Assembly: GCF_963678635.1 (NCBI RefSeq)
Contig: NC_087063.1
Coordinates: 29,832,599 to 29,896,598, forward strand
Origin: Symsagittifera roscoffensis
Lineage: Eukaryota > Xenacoelomorpha > Acoela > Convolutidae
DNA: 64,000 nucleotides
Reading direction: 5' to 3'
Shown here: positions 1-12,395 of the stretch, piece after piece
How positions within the stretch are numbered: the first letter of the stretch is position 1
Layout: every line of letters begins with the position of its first letter
Translations under genes and position numbers: made by a program
The notes under the pieces: model-generated
Seen by the model: only the letters and a program-made list of their open reading frames with translations
Databases searched by the model: none
What the model was told of the DNA's origin: nothing

Positions 1-89
1 TGGTAGCATCTTCCCTATTATCAAGTCTACTAAAGACATCATCAAGCTCATTTTTTGTCTTTTATTTTCTCTAGAGTTAAACTCATCCC

Positions 90-1625
90 TAGTTATTTCC
101 TCTAAACAGCAGGTGACTCTAGATTGCAATTCATCATCCTATCATCCTTGTGTAATGAATTGCTACAAAAGGATGAATTTTTGATGTGAAGTATTGATGT
201 CTTGATTGTTGTCTTACTCTCAGCTGTGCCTGGAAAAACGTAACAACACTTCCTACAACCATAAACTGGCAAGCTGCTCATGACTTTCCTCGTGCATTTC
301 CGAGGAAGCAGCCAAAGTTCCATGAGCTGCTTTTTAACGATATATTGCGAATGGTTTCATTCCAGATAAAACTCATGGCAAATTTTGATTCGAAAGCCAC
401 TAGATGTCCTCTTGGCAAAATTCTGAGCTCCAACGTTACTATGTAACCGCTAGCAGGTTCATCTGTCACAACAGTGACCGAAGCTTTTAATCGAATGTGC
501 TCGACGCCATTGAGCTACTCGTTACACTAATTTTATCGTGATTCAGCTTTGAACGTTCAAGTTTTTCAAGGTGCTGCTACCACACTGACTGGAGATCTCC
601 ATCATTAGCGTCGCGCCATCGACAACTGTGACAATCTTTTTGTTTTATAGCTTGCAGATTTTGATCTTGCCAAGAGGATCGAATGTACATTTTTTATCTT
701 GTTCATCTTTGTGGTACCTTAAGATCTACTATAACCGTGTCCTTTGTCTTCCGGGGTCTTCCGCTCGTCTCATTTTTTTTCTCGCTAAATTCCTTTTCTT
801 GCTCTGGACAAAGAAACAAATTCGACACTGTGTTCCTGTTATGCCCATTTTGATAGAAAAATTTTGCTCGCTCCCGTCAGTGGCAGAAAGAATAAGGAGT
901 TCACTCATTAATCACTCGCATTTCTCCAGTTTCTCATCAGTTTTGTTTAATTTTTCTCTATTCAAACTTGATTTTGACATCGATAGAGTCTCGTAGCGCT
1001 GCACTACAGATCCGATTTTTTCGATAAACGAATCTATATATATGTGACAGTCAGTCGTGAAATCATGATTGAGATGATGCACTTCCCATTTTTCCTCAGC
1101 AGGGCTCCTAGAAAAGGTATTCTAGCTGCAATCTTTAATTTTTTTCTGCGATTTACTTAAGATTCTCTTACATTTTCCATCTTTCATTTCGGTTCACTCT
1201 TTTTTGAGCAATGTTGCCAGGAGAGCTGATCTCCCGCCTAATTTAACTAAAACTCATAAAAACTGAGGGTTCTAACGCGGAAGACTTGTCTTTCCCCTGC
1301 TTGGCCAGTCTTATTGTCAAAGAGAAAGTTTAAGTCTAAACCTGAGTCTCTAGTAAGCAACGCTTTATCCCAGTCGTTTTTTTTGGAGTTGGATTTTAAC
1401 CCATTAGTTGCTCTCTGCCTGATTACAGGCTTGACTTTCATTTGGTCCCTGGCCCCCAGTTGGTCTTTTTTGTCGTTGATCTCTCCCGCTGGGAGACTTG
1501 GTACGAGAAAGTCACCTGTAACTTCGATTTTGTCTTTCATTAATGAATTTTGAATTCTGAAGGTTGCTAGAGCTTCTCTAGCCACAAGTTTTTGAACTGT
1601 AAAAACTCTTTCTCGAAATTTATTG
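90..1625 (-). pseudogene. Family A shared 3' module, copy in U1, unrecognised protein
   Basis: Decayed minus-strand coding sequence repeated in all five family A units. The best open piece is 1,247-1,585 (112 codons), which opens MAREALATFRI and continues through KDKIEVTGDFLVPSLPAGEI, IRQRATNGLKSN and DWDKALLTRDSG. Further downstream on minus, pieces containing TDEPASGYIV, LELRILPRGHLV (278-469) and MSSLPVYGC (about 102-323) are in different frames, so several frameshifts separate them. The order is the same in U2-U4, which argues for one ancestral reading frame. I do not recognise the protein; no catalytic motif is obvious. The opposite-strand open frames here are treated as shadows. Confidence 0.55.
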
Positions 1626-1639
1626 TTTTGTTAGAAACA

Positions 1640-2760
1640 CCCATACTTGACAACGCATTTTCCGTTTGTAACAAGATAAAACTCATGGGTGACTATTTTT
1701 TAAATTACTTTAAAAAATCAGATAAAGTGAAAATGAAATCAATCATTACTCTTTATGGCACAAAAGTTTTCTGAAAGTTGAATGGTTTGATCCAGAGTGC
1801 TAATAAAAGTAGAAAAATAAGCAAGAATTGCGTTTAGCTTATCGATATCGAAATACTGAAGATAACTGGCAAAACGATCGTATTTTCGGAAACAACAATT
1901 CTCTTTACTCTTAAACTCTAATGCATTCGGGAAATGCGGCGAATATCCTTCAGAGAAACTCGTCTTTTTGACGTTTTTTTTGACATTCTTACAAGTCTGA
2001 CGCACTTTGGCTTTGAAAATGGTTGGGTGATCTTTTTTGTTGGCTTTTTTGTTGGGTGATCTTTTTTGGTTGGGTGCTCTTCCGCTGGCCTGTGATATTC
2101 ATCACTTCACCTGAGTATCTTTTCAACCTCGATGACTTCTGTTCGTTATCTAAATTGTTTCTGTTTGGTTTGCAACACACGCGGAAAGTTGTCTACACTG
2201 ATGGCTGCTACCATGTCATGTTTTTGTTCCACACTCAAAAATGACCCTAGAAAACATATCATGTAGTAGATTATATTGCCGTCACAAGCTTTTTTCTGTT
2301 TTTACATTAAAATCCGCTACAATTTCTGTTTTTGTTTTGCTTTTAACTGTGAGGTTTCCGAACGATATCATCAATTGCTTATGTTGTTTCGTCGCTGTGT
2401 TCACATAACTGAGACTTCCAGAAATACGAATTCCACTAATTTTTCCGGACTCCAACCAAGCAACTTGACTATTTTCTCGCGACTTGTTCCAGAAGTTAAA
2501 ATCTTTACATTGTGTTCAAGTCACGCAAATTGCTCTCTGAATAAAGTTTTTTCTCGACGTCTTGTGTCGTTCAAAAAATAATGTCAGCGTTGGGATTCCA
2601 GAACATGACAACTTCAAAAACTCTCTTGCTGCTCTCAGGCTTGTTTTCAGAGATTCATCTCAAAAACTTTATCCAAATTCTATCCTGCAGTCAGTTTTTT
2701 GTGTAAAAGGTTCAATCACCTCTTCTTCCATTATTAATCCGAGCTTGACTTGTTGACATT
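1640..2760 (-). pseudogene. Family A type I 5' module, copy in U1, deleted form
   Basis: Minus-strand remnant upstream of the shared 3' module. The open frame 1,739-2,005 spans the two deletions and is a fusion of segments that are far apart in U3. At the 5' side (about 2,560-2,755) the minus translation contains IMEEEVIEPFTQKTD and SLKTSLRAARRVFE, matching U3. Product unrecognised. Confidence 0.45.
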
Positions 2761-2974
2761 CTCTACCTCATGGTTGATAATAAGGACACCCTAAATCTCA
2801 GTATTACTGCTTGTTTGTTGTCGAAGTAGCAATCATGCACATTCCCGGACAGAAACTGATATGATTTATATCTCATTGGTCCACAGTAGTGACTTAGTCA
2901 CTGGGTTCATTAGTGATTTATTGACTCTTTGTTAGTTTAGGATTCATTTCATTTCGATTATATTCCTTGAAGGC

Positions 2975-4560
2975 TCCAAGTCGAGTTAAACTCATCTCTA
3001 GTTATTCCCTCTAAACAGCAGTTGACTCTAAATTGCAATTCATCATCCTCGTGTAATGAATTGCTACAAAAGGATGAATTTTTGATGTGAACCATTGATG
3101 TCTTGATTGTTGTCTTACTCACAGCTGTGCCTGGAAAAACGTAACAACACTGCCTACAGCCGTAAACTGGCAAGCTGCTCATGACTTTCCTCGTGAATTT
3201 CCGAGGAAGCAGCCAAACTTCGATAAGCTTCTTTTTAACGACATATTGCGAATGGTTTCATTCCAGATAAAAACTCATGGCAACTTGTGATTCGAAAGCC
3301 ACTAGATGTCCTCTTTGCAAAATTCTGAGCTCCAACGTTACTATGTAACCGCTAGCAGGTTCATCTGTCACAACAGTGACCGAAGCTTTTAATCGACTGT
3401 GCTCGTCGACGACGCCATTGAGCTATTCGTTACACTAATTTTGCCGTGATTCATCTTTGAACTTTCAAGTTTTTCAAGGTGCTGCTACCACACTGACTGG
3501 AAAACTCCATCATTAGCGTCGCGCCATCGACAATTCTTACAATCTTTTTTGTTTTATAGCTTGCAGATTTTGATCTTGCCAAGATGATCGAGTGTACATT
3601 ATTTATCTTGTTCATCTTTGTGGTACCTCAACATCTACTATAACCGTGTCCTATATCTTCCGGGGTCTTCCGCTCGTCTCGTTTTCTTTTTTCGCTAAAT
3701 TCCTTTTCTTGCTCTGGACAAAAAAACAATTCGACACTGTGTTCCTGTTATGCCCATTTTGATAAAAAAATTTTGTTCGCTCCCGTCAGTGGCAGTAAGA
3801 ATACGGAGTTCACTCATTCATCACTCGCATTTCTCCAGTTTCTCATCAGTTTTGTTTAGTTTTTCTCTATTCAAACCTGATTTTGATATCGATAGAGTCT
3901 CGTAGCGCTGCACTACAGATCCGAACTTTTCGATAAACGACACTATAGATATGCGACAGTCAGTCGTGCAGTCATGATTGAGATGATGCACTTCGCATTT
4001 TTCCTTAGCAAGGCTCCTAGAAAAGGTATTCTAGATGCAATCTTCAATTTTTTTCTGCGAGTTGGTTAAGATTCTCTTACCTTTTCCATCTTTCATTTCG
4101 GTTCACTCTTTTTTGAGCAATTTTGCCAGGAGAGCTGATCTCCCGCCTAATATAACTAAAACTCATAAAAACTGAGGGTTCTAACGCGGAAGATTTGTCT
4201 TTCCCCTGCTTGGCCATTCTAATCGCTGCTTCAATATAGTCTTATTGTCAAAGAGAAAGTCATAGTCTAAACCTGAGTCTCTAGTAAGCAACGCTTTATC
4301 CCAGTCGTTTTTTTGGAGTTGGATTTTAATCCATTAGTTGCTCTCTGCCTGATTACAGCCTTGACTTTAATTTGGTCCCTGGCCCCCAGTTGGTCTTTTT
4401 TGTCGTTGATCTCTCCCGCTGGGTTACTTGGTACGAGAAAGTCACCTGTAACTTCGATTTTGTCTTTCATTAGTTTATTTTCAATTCTGAAGGTTGCTAG
4501 AGCTTCTCTAGCCACAAGTTTTTGAACTGTAAAAACTCTTTCTTGAAATTTATTGTTTTT
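2975..4560 (-). pseudogene. Family A shared 3' module, copy in U2
   Basis: Same module as in U1. Open piece 4,267-4,515 (82 codons) begins MAREALATFRIENKLMKD and then shifts frame relative to U1 after NSKK, where a one-base change in a T-run (plus strand, about 4,308-4,314) moves the continuation out of frame. The MSSLPVYGC block is at 2,958-3,182. Decayed; unrecognised protein. Confidence 0.55.
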
Positions 4561-6010
4561 TTAGATTAACTAACACTCATACTTGACAACGCATTTTCCT
4601 TTTGTAATAAGATAAAACCCATGGGTGACTATTTCTTAAAATAATTTTAAAAATCAGAGAAAGTCAATATGAAATCAATCATTACTCTTTATGGCTTAAA
4701 AATTTTCTGTCCCAATGAAGAGATGCAAATCAGTGCTTCGGCAAAAACTCATATTGATTACATCTTCAGTAAATACAAAACGAACGAAAACGAAATTTGT
4801 TTTAATTCCCTTTATAAAACGGACAATTTTGTTTCACTTGTTGTGAAATTTTAAGTATGGAAAGATCGTGCTGAAAACTGTTTATACCTAAAACAAAATT
4901 AATTACCGTAAAACAGATTTTTGTACAACTTTTTCCGCTCTTCCATGGTATCAGTTATACCAATGCGCAGACAAACAAAAGCATGTTTTCATTGATGATA
5001 ACTTTTGTTTCCAATATTTTTCACCAACATGCGCCGATCAAAAAATATGTATTTGCAATTTAAAAGCTGAAAGTGTACTGAAAGTTGAATGGTTTGACCC
5101 ATAGTGCAAATAAAAAAAGAAAAAAGCAATAATTGCGTTTAGCTTATCGATATCGAAATACTGAAGATAACTGGCAAAATTATCGCATTTGCCGTAAACA
5201 ATAAAACAGCAGCAGAATTACGGCGATACGTAACTGATTCAACGAAATGATAAATCAGAATATAAAAATTTCAAACCGAATTAACCATTTATTTTCAAAC
5301 TTAGACAAGTTTTTCGGCTCTTTTTAAAAAAGTATAAATTTTCTAATTTCTTCTATATTGTTGCATCTTGATATTTGATTTTAGGTTATTACATTTCTTG
5401 ATGTTTTCAGCTTGCAACATTGACTGCGCACTCTCGGGTTCTCTCGCGCACTGTCTTGCAAAATGCCATTAAGCATTTGTACGCTGTTGGAGACAGCCGT
5501 GCAACTCTTTTGCTCGGCAAACCTCTGTTTACAACAGAATAAAAGATCCAATGCATATTCTTGGTTTCTGCATATTAATTTTGAAGGCACAATTTTAATT
5601 AGTTTTTCTGCCTTCTCTCTTCCGTCACTGTCGGTTGTTTCAATATCTTTTCACTGCGGCTGCTACTGCATTGCGAGATGTAGAGCCTGATGTGTTTCCA
5701 CTTTTGCTCTGTAGCATAATCATACATCGAATCGGTCATTTTGGCCCTGAACTATGGCAACAGTCTTTTTTTGGCCTTGTTTCGTTCACTTCCGTCTGAT
5801 TCTTAAGTAGTTTAAGCCTTGCCTCGAATAGATATATCTGACTGACACTTCAATTCTTCCAGTTGTTCTTTCGTCGATGCTTTTTGCCTTGCGTTCTCTC
5901 CTGTAATAATCTCTAGCCCTTAAATTGCAATCTTCACCCCTAAAACATTGATCATTCCTGGTTGTCATGATTCTGGTAGACCCAAGGAGAGCAGCTCCCC
6001 GGATTCTCAA
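4560..6010 (-). pseudogene. Family A type I 5' module, copy in U2
   Basis: Minus-strand remnant. Readable pieces include 5,786-6,010 with STRIMTTRNDQCFRGEDC and an Arg-rich stretch (YYRRERKAKSIDERTTG), and nearby SQCSSSRSEKILKQPTV in another frame. Frames are broken by small indels. No domain recognised. Confidence 0.45.
4669..4854 (+). CDS. Small plus-strand open frame in U2 (61 codons), doubtful
   Basis: Begins MKSIITLYG, contains FCPNEEMQISASAKTH and ends LVVKF. The same frame is open in U3 (7,804-8,037) with scattered amino-acid differences. The minus strand of this stretch is also readable, so strand assignment is uncertain and this may be a chance frame preserved by recent duplication. 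No family recognised. Confidence 0.2.
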   Translation: MKSIITLYGLKIFCPNEEMQISASAKTHIDYIFSKYKTNENEICFNSLYKTDNFVSLVVKF

Positions 6011-6139
6011 TCAGTACAAGATTAGTTCGCTTCGGGTACCACCACGTCTGCAAAAGAAAAGAGCAAGGGACTTTGTTGTGTGTTAGCACTATGCTCCACC
6101 AAGTACAAGATTAGTTCGCTCGGGTACCACCACCTCTGC

Positions 6140-7730
6140 AAAAGACATCATCAAGCGCATTTTTTCTCTTTTATTTTCTCTAGAGTTAAACTCATCTCTA
6201 GTTATTCCCTCTAAACAGCAGGTGACTCTAAATTGCAATTCATCATCCCTGTGTAATGAATTGCTACAAAAGGATGAATTTTTGATGTGAAGTATTGATG
6301 TCTTGATTGTTGTCTTACTCTCAGCTGTGCCTGGAAAAACGTAACAACACTGCCTACAACCGTAAACTGGCAAGCTGCTCATGACTTTCCTCGTGCATTT
6401 CCAAGGAAGCAGCCAAAGTTCCATAAGCTTCTTTCTAACGACATATTGCGAATGGTTTCATTCCAGATAAAAACTCATGGCAAATTTTGATTCGAAAGCC
6501 ACTAGATGTCCTCTTGGTAAAATTCTGAGCTCCAACGTTACTATGTAACCGCTAGCAGGTTCATCTGTCACAACAGTGACCGAAGCTTTTAATCGACTGT
6601 GCTCGTCGACGACGCCATTGAGCTATTCGTTACACTAATTTTGCCGTGATTCATCTTTGAACTTTCAAGTTTTTCAAGGTGCTGCTACCACACTGACTGG
6701 AGATCTCCATCATTAGCGTCGCGCCATCGACAATTCTGACAATATTTTTTGTTTTTCAGCTTGCAGATTTTGATCTTGCCAAGAGAATCGAGTGTGCATT
6801 AATTAACTTGGTCATCTTTGTGGTACCTTAAGATCTACTATAACCGTGTCCTATATCTTCCGGGTTCTTCCGTTCATCTCGTTTTCTTTTCGCTAAATTT
6901 TTTTTTGCTCTGGACAAAAAAACCAATTCGACACTGTTATGCCCATTTTGATCGAAAAATTTTGTTCACTTCCGTCAATGGCAGAAAGGATAAGCAGTTC
7001 ACTCATTCATCACTCGCATTTCTCCAGTTTCTCATCACTTTTGTTTAGTTTTTTTCTATTGAGACCTTATTTTAATATCGATAGAGTCTCGTAGCGCTGC
7101 ACTACAGAAGCGAACTTTTCGATAAACGGCACTATAGATATGTGACAGTTAGTCGTGCAGTCATGATTGAGACGATGCTCTTCCCATTTTTCCTCAGCAA
7201 GGCTCCTAGAAAAGGTATTCAAGCTGCAATCTTTAATTTTTTTCTGCGAGTTGCTTAAGATTCTCTTACATGTTTCATTTCGGTTCACTCTTTTTTGAGC
7301 AATGTTGCCAGGAGAGCTGTTCTCCCGCCTAATATAACTAAAAATCATAAAAACTGAGGATTCTAACGCGGAGGACTTGTCTTTCCCCTGCTTGGCCATT
7401 CTGATCGCTGCTTCAATATAGTCTTATGGTCAAAGAGAAAGTCTAAGTGTAAACCTGAGTCTCTAGTGAGCAACGCTTTATCCCAGTCGTTTTTTTAAGT
7501 TGGATTTTAATACATTAGTTGCTCTCTGCCTGATTACAGCCTTGATTTTCATTTGGTCCCTGGCCCCCAGTTGGTCTTTTTTTGTCGGTAATCTCTCCCG
7601 CAGGGAGACTTGGTACGAGAAAGTCACTTGTAACTTCGATTTTGTCTTTCATTAGCGTAATTTCAATTCTGAAGGTTGCTAGAGCTTCGTTAGCCATAAG
7701 TTTTTGAATTTTAAAAACTCTTTCTTGAAA
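6140..7730 (-). pseudogene. Family A shared 3' module, copy in U3
   Basis: Same colinear module. Open pieces are 7,515-7,805 (contains MANEALATFRIEITLMKD), 7,067-7,399 (Lys/Glu-rich, contains SRSLAEEKWEEHR) and 6,089-6,424 (contains MSSLPVYGCRQCC). The pieces lie in different frames. Unrecognised protein. Confidence 0.55.
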
Positions 7731-7734
7731 TTTA

Positions 7735-10330
7735 TTGTTTTTTTTACAATAACTAACACTCATACTTGACAACGCATTTTCCGTTTGTAACAAGATAAAA
7801 CTCATGGGTGACTATTTTTTAAATTACTTTAAAAAATCAGATAAAGTCAATATGAAATCAATCATTACTCTTTATGGCTTAAATGTTTTCTGTCCCAATG
7901 AAGAGATGCAAATCAGTGCTTCGGCAAAAACTCATTTTAGTTACCTCTTTAGTAAATACAAAACGAACGGAAACGAAATTTGTTTTAATTCTCTTTATAA
8001 AACGGACAATTTTGCTTCACTTGTTGTGAAATTTTAAGTGTGGAAAGATCGTGCTGAAAACTGTTTATACCTAGAACAAAATTAATTACCGTAAATCAGA
8101 TTTTTGTACAACTTTTTCCGCTCTTCCATGGTATCAGTTATACCAATGCGGAGACAAAAAAAAGCATGTTTTCATCGATGATAACTTTTGTTTCCAATAT
8201 TTTTCACCAACATGCGCCAATCAAAAAATTTGTATTTGCAATTTAAAAGCTGAAAGTGTTCTGAAAGTTGAATCGTTTGATCCAGAGTGCAAATAAAAGT
8301 AGAAAAATAAGCTAGAATTGCGTTTAGCTGATCGATATTGAATTACTGAAGATAACTGGCAAAACTATCGTATTTGCCATAAACAACAAAACAGCAGCAG
8401 AATTACGGCGATACGTAACTCATTCAACGAAATGATATATCAGAATATAAAAATTGCAAACCGAATTAACCATGTATTTTCAAACTTAGACAAGTTTTTC
8501 GGCTCTTTTTAAAAAATTTTCTAATTTCTTCTATATTGTTGCATCTTGATAATTGGCTTTTACATTTCTTGATGTTTTCAGCTTGCAACATTGACTGCGC
8601 ACTCTCGGGTTCTCTCGCGCACTGTCTTGCAAAAAGCCATTAAGTTTTTGTACGCTGTTGGAGACAGCCGTGCAACTCTTTTGCTCGGCAAAACTCTGTT
8701 TACAACAGAATAAAGGATCCAATGCAAATTCTTGGTTTCTGCATATTAATTTTGAAGGTCCAATTTTAAACAGTTTTTCTCCCTTCTCTCTTCCGTCACT
8801 GTCGGTTGTTTTAATATCTTCTCACTGCGGCTGCTACTGCATTGCGAGATGTAGAGCCTGATGAGTTTCCACTTTTGCTCTGTAGCATAATCATACATCG
8901 AATCGGTCATTTTGGCCCTGAACTATGGCAACAGTCTTTTTCGGGCCTTGTTTTGTTCACTTCCGTCTGATTCTTCAGTATTTTAAACCTTGCCTCGAAT
9001 AGATATATCTGACTGACAGTTCAGTTCTTCCAGTTGTTCTTTCGTCGATGCTTTTTGCCTTGCGTTCTCTCCTGTAATAATCTTCAGCCCTTAAATTGCA
9101 ATCTTCACCCCTAAAACATTGATCATTACTGGTTGCCATGATTCTGGTAGACCCAAGGAGAGCAGCTCCCCGGATTCTCAATCAGTACAAGGTTAGTTCG
9201 CTTCGGGTACCACCACAACTGCAAAAGAAAAGAGCAAGGGACTTCGTTGTGTGTTAGCACTATGCTCCACCAATGACAATATTCTGACGCTTCTAGTAGA
9301 TTTTTATGCGGTAGATTTTTTCTTTTCGTCAATTGCTTTGTTATCCGCAATTACCGCTGATCTTTTGAATTACAGATGATTCACAGGCATTCCCATGAAC
9401 TTCTTTCCCAACAATCCACTTTAATCTTAGACTCTAATGCATTAGAGGAATGCGGCGAATATCTTTCCGAGAAATTCGTTTTTCTGACGTTTTTTTTGAC
9501 ATCCTTACAAGTCTGACGCACTTTGGCTTTGAAAATGGTTGGGCGATCTTTTTTGTTGGTTTTCGCATACAATGTTTCAAATTACACTGGGTGGTTTTTT
9601 TTGCAGACGGGAGACACGGTCGAACCCACCAGGTACTGCTCTCCCGCTGGCCTGTGATATTCGTCACTTCGCCTGAGTATCTTTTCAACCTCGATGACTT
9701 CTGTTCGTTATCTAAATTGTTTCTGTTTGGTTTGCACCACACGCGGAAAGTTGTCTACGCTGATGGCTGCTACCATGTCATGTTTTTGTTTCACACTCAA
9801 AAATGACCCTAGAAAACATATCATACAGTAGAATGATATTGCCGTCACAAGCTTTTTTCTGTTTTTACATGAAAATCCGCTAAAATTTTTGTTTTTGTTT
9901 TGCTTTTAATTGTGAGGTTTCCGAACTATATCATCAATTGCTTATGTTGTTTCGTCGCTGTGTTCACATAACTGAGACTTCCAGAATTACGAATTCCACT
10001 AATTTTCCGGACCCCAACAAAGCAACTTGACAATTTTCTCGCGACTTGTTCCAGAAGTTAAAATCTTTACGTTTACGTTTCGCTAAGTGTTCAGCTCACG
10101 CAAATTGCTCTCTGTATAAAGTTTTTCTCGACGTCTTGTGTCGTTCGCAAAATAATGTCAGCGTATGGATTTCAGAACATGACAATTTCAAAAACTCTCT
10201 TGCTGCTCTCAGGCTTGTTTTCAGAGATTCATCTCAAAAACCTTATCCAAATTCTACTCTGCAGTCAGTTTTTTGTGTAAAAGGTTCAATCACCTCTTCT
10301 TCCATTATTAATCCGAGCTTGACTTGTTGA
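7735..10330 (-). pseudogene. Family A type I 5' module, copy in U3, unrecognised protein
   Basis: Most complete copy of this module. Reading minus from 10,330 downward: IMEEEVIEPFTQKTDCRVEF and SLKTSLRAARRVFEIVMF (about 10,320-10,100); MVAAISVDNFPRVVQTKQKQ (about 9,780); TEVIEVEKILRRSDEYHRPA (about 9,700); a basic 102-codon piece at 9,434-9,742; NARQKASTKEQLEELN and the Arg-rich YYRRERKAKSIDERTTG piece (8,975-9,181); SQCSSSRSEKILKQPTV (about 8,800). Stops and frameshifts separate most blocks. The composition is that of a real but long-dead coding sequence of several hundred codons. I looked for protease, RT, integrase and RNase H motifs and saw none. Confidence 0.5.
7804..8037 (+). CDS. Small plus-strand open frame in U3 (77 codons), doubtful
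   Basis: MGDYFLNYF, then an internal MKSIITLYG start at 7,852, ending LVVKF. It is open over the same stretch as the U2 copy and truncated in U1 (1,592-1,774). No signal peptide or domain seen. It might be a shadow of the minus-strand module. Confidence 0.22.
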   Translation: MGDYFLNYFKKSDKVNMKSIITLYGLNVFCPNEEMQISASAKTHFSYLFSKYKTNGNEICFNSLYKTDNFASLVVKF

Positions 10331-10763
10331 CATTCTCTACCTCAAGGTTGATAATAATGACGCCCAAAATCTCAGTAACACTGCTTGTTCGTTGTCGAAG
10401 TAGCAAACAAGCACATGTTCGTTCAACCTTGACATTCCCGGACAGAAACTGATATGATTTATATCTCATTGGTCCACAGTAGTGACTTAGTCACTGGGTT
10501 CATTAGTGATTTATTGACTCTTTGTTAGTTTAGGTTTCATTTCATTTCAATTATTTTCCTTAAAGGCTCCAAGTCTACCGGTTTTTTCAAATTCACTCGT
10601 ACCGGCCTGCTTCGGTGAATGTTCATAAGTGCCTGCAGAAGCAATGTTTCTTAGACGTCCAGACTGTTTTCAACAAATGCACTCATTTCATCAAAGCTGG
10701 TGCTGATAATTAATCTAATATGAACCTTGGAAAAAACGAGCGTCTCTCATTTTTGCACACGGC
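10331..10763. other. Non-coding stretch at the U3/U4 boundary
   Basis: No readable frame on either strand. It contains the same run of motifs as 2,760-2,965 in U1 (stretch ending in CTCCAAGTC), so it belongs to the unit, perhaps as flanking or UTR-like sequence, plus about 200 bp (10,565-10,763) not seen elsewhere in the window. Confidence 0.4.
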
Positions 10764-10789
10764 ATGGTAGCATCTTCCCTATTATCAAG

Positions 10790-12395
10790 TCTACTAAAGA
10801 CATCATCAAGCGCATTTTTTGTCTTTTATTTTCTCTAGTGTTAAACTCATCCATAGTTATTCCCTCTAAACAGCAGGTGACTCTAAATTGCAATTCATCA
10901 TCCTTGTGTAAATATTTGCTACAAAAGGATGAATTTTTGATGTGAAATATTGATGTCTTGATTGTTGTCTTACTCTCAGCTGTGCCTGGAAAACTGTAAC
11001 AACACTGCCTACAACCGTAAACTGGCAAGCTGCTCATGACTTTCCTCGTGCATTTCCGAGGAAGCAGCCGAAGTTAAGCTTCTTTTTAACGACATATTAC
11101 GAATGGTTTCATTCCAGATAAAAGCTCATGGCAAATTTTGATTCGAAAGTCACTAGATGTCCTCTTGGCAAAATTCTGAGCTCCAACCTTACTACGTATC
11201 CGCTAGCAGGTTCATCTGTCACAACAGTGACCGAAGCTTTTAATCGACTGTACTCGAAGCCATTGAGCTACCCGTTACACTAATTTTGCCGTGATTCATC
11301 TTTGAAGATTTCAAGTTTTTCAAGGTGCTGCTACCCCACTGACTGGAGATCTCCATCATTAGCGTCGCGCCATTGACAATTCTGACAATCTTTTTTGTTT
11401 TATAGCTTGCAGATTTTGATCTTGCCAAGAGAATCGAGTGTGCATTATTTATCTTGTTCATCTTTGTGGTACTTTAAGATCTACTATAACCGTGTCCTAT
11501 ATCTTCCGGGGTCTTCCGCTCGTCTCGTTTTCTTTTCGCTGAATTCCTTTTCTTGCTCTGGACAAAGAAATCAATTTGACACTGTGTTCCTGTTATGCCC
11601 ATTTTGATAGAAAAATTTTGTTCGCTCCCGTCAGTGGCTGAAAGAATAAGGAATTCACTCAGTCATCACTCGCATTTCTCCAGTTTCTCATCAGTTTTGT
11701 TTAGTTTTTCTCTATTCAAACCTGATTTGATATCGATAGAGTCTCATAGCGCTGCACTACTGATCCGACTTTTGCGATAAACGACAATATAGATATGTGA
11801 CAGTCAGTCGTGCAGTCATGATTGAGATGATGCACTTCCCATTTTTCCTCAGCAAGGCTCCTAGAAAAGGTATTCTAGATGCAATCTTCAATTTTTTTCT
11901 GCGAGCTGGTTAAGATTCTCTTACATTTTCCATCTTTCTTTTCGGTTCACTCTTTTTTGTGCAATGTTACCAGGAGAGCTGCTCTCCCGCCTAATATAAC
12001 TAAAACTCATAGAAATTGAGGGTTCTAACGCGGAAGACTTGTCTTTTCCCTTCTTGGCCATTCTGATCGCTGCTGCAATATAGTTTTATTGTCAAAGAGA
12101 AAGTCTAAGTCTAAACCTGAGTCTCTAGTAAGCAACGCTTTATCCCAGTTGTTTTTTTTTGGAGTTGGATTTTAATCCATTAGTTGCTCTCTGCCTGATT
12201 ACAGCTTCGACTTTCATTTGGACCCTGGCCCCCAGTTGGTCTTTTTTGTCGTTGATCTCTCCCACTGGGAGACTTGGTACGAGAAAGTCACCTTTAACTT
12301 CGATTTTGTCTTTCATTAGTGTATTTTCAATTCTGAAGGTTGCTAGAGAATCTCTAGCCACAAGTTTTTGAACTGTAAAAATTCTTTCTTGAACT
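10790..12395 (-). pseudogene. Family A shared 3' module, copy in U4
   Basis: Open pieces: 12,140-12,361 (MARDSLATFRIENTLMKD, then LVPSLPVGEINDKKDQLG), 11,240-11,461 (ILLARSKSASYKTKK, SSTLKNLKSS) and 10,747-11,037 (MSSLPVYGCRQCC). The upstream end joins gene X in the same frame: the VQKLVARDSLATF reading continues upstream across about 12,395 without loss of phase. Confidence 0.55.

Larger units (their letters stand above)
1..2965. repeat. Family A tandem unit U1 (left edge cut by window)
   Basis: The opening bases match the start of U4 at 10,764, so the window begins at or just inside a unit. Compared with U3 this copy has two internal deletions: about 370 bp with a junction near 1,772 and about 1 kb with a junction near 1,890-1,910. 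The coding remnants read on minus. Confidence 0.8.
2966..6095. repeat. Family A tandem unit U2
   Basis: Second unit, same block order as U1 and U3. It retains the 370-bp and 1-kb blocks missing in U1 in part, but ends near 6,010-6,095 inside the block that continues to 9,200 and beyond in U3, so it lacks the most 5' (minus sense) block. The join with U3 lies in a short repeated stretch around 6,020-6,125 (GGTACCACCAC occurs on both sides). Confidence 0.8.
6096..10763. repeat. Family A tandem unit U3 (longest type I unit)
   Basis: The most complete type I unit. It contains the shared 3' module (6,140-7,730) and the full set of type I upstream blocks (7,735-10,330), then about 430 bp with no readable frame before U4 starts at 10,764. 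Confidence 0.8.

Noticed and set aside
1314-1553. Plus-strand frame of 79 codons opposite the AREALATF block, and its equivalents at 4,313, 12,159 and 16,190
   Set aside because: Shadow of the minus-strand module, whose reading continues in phase into upstream blocks.
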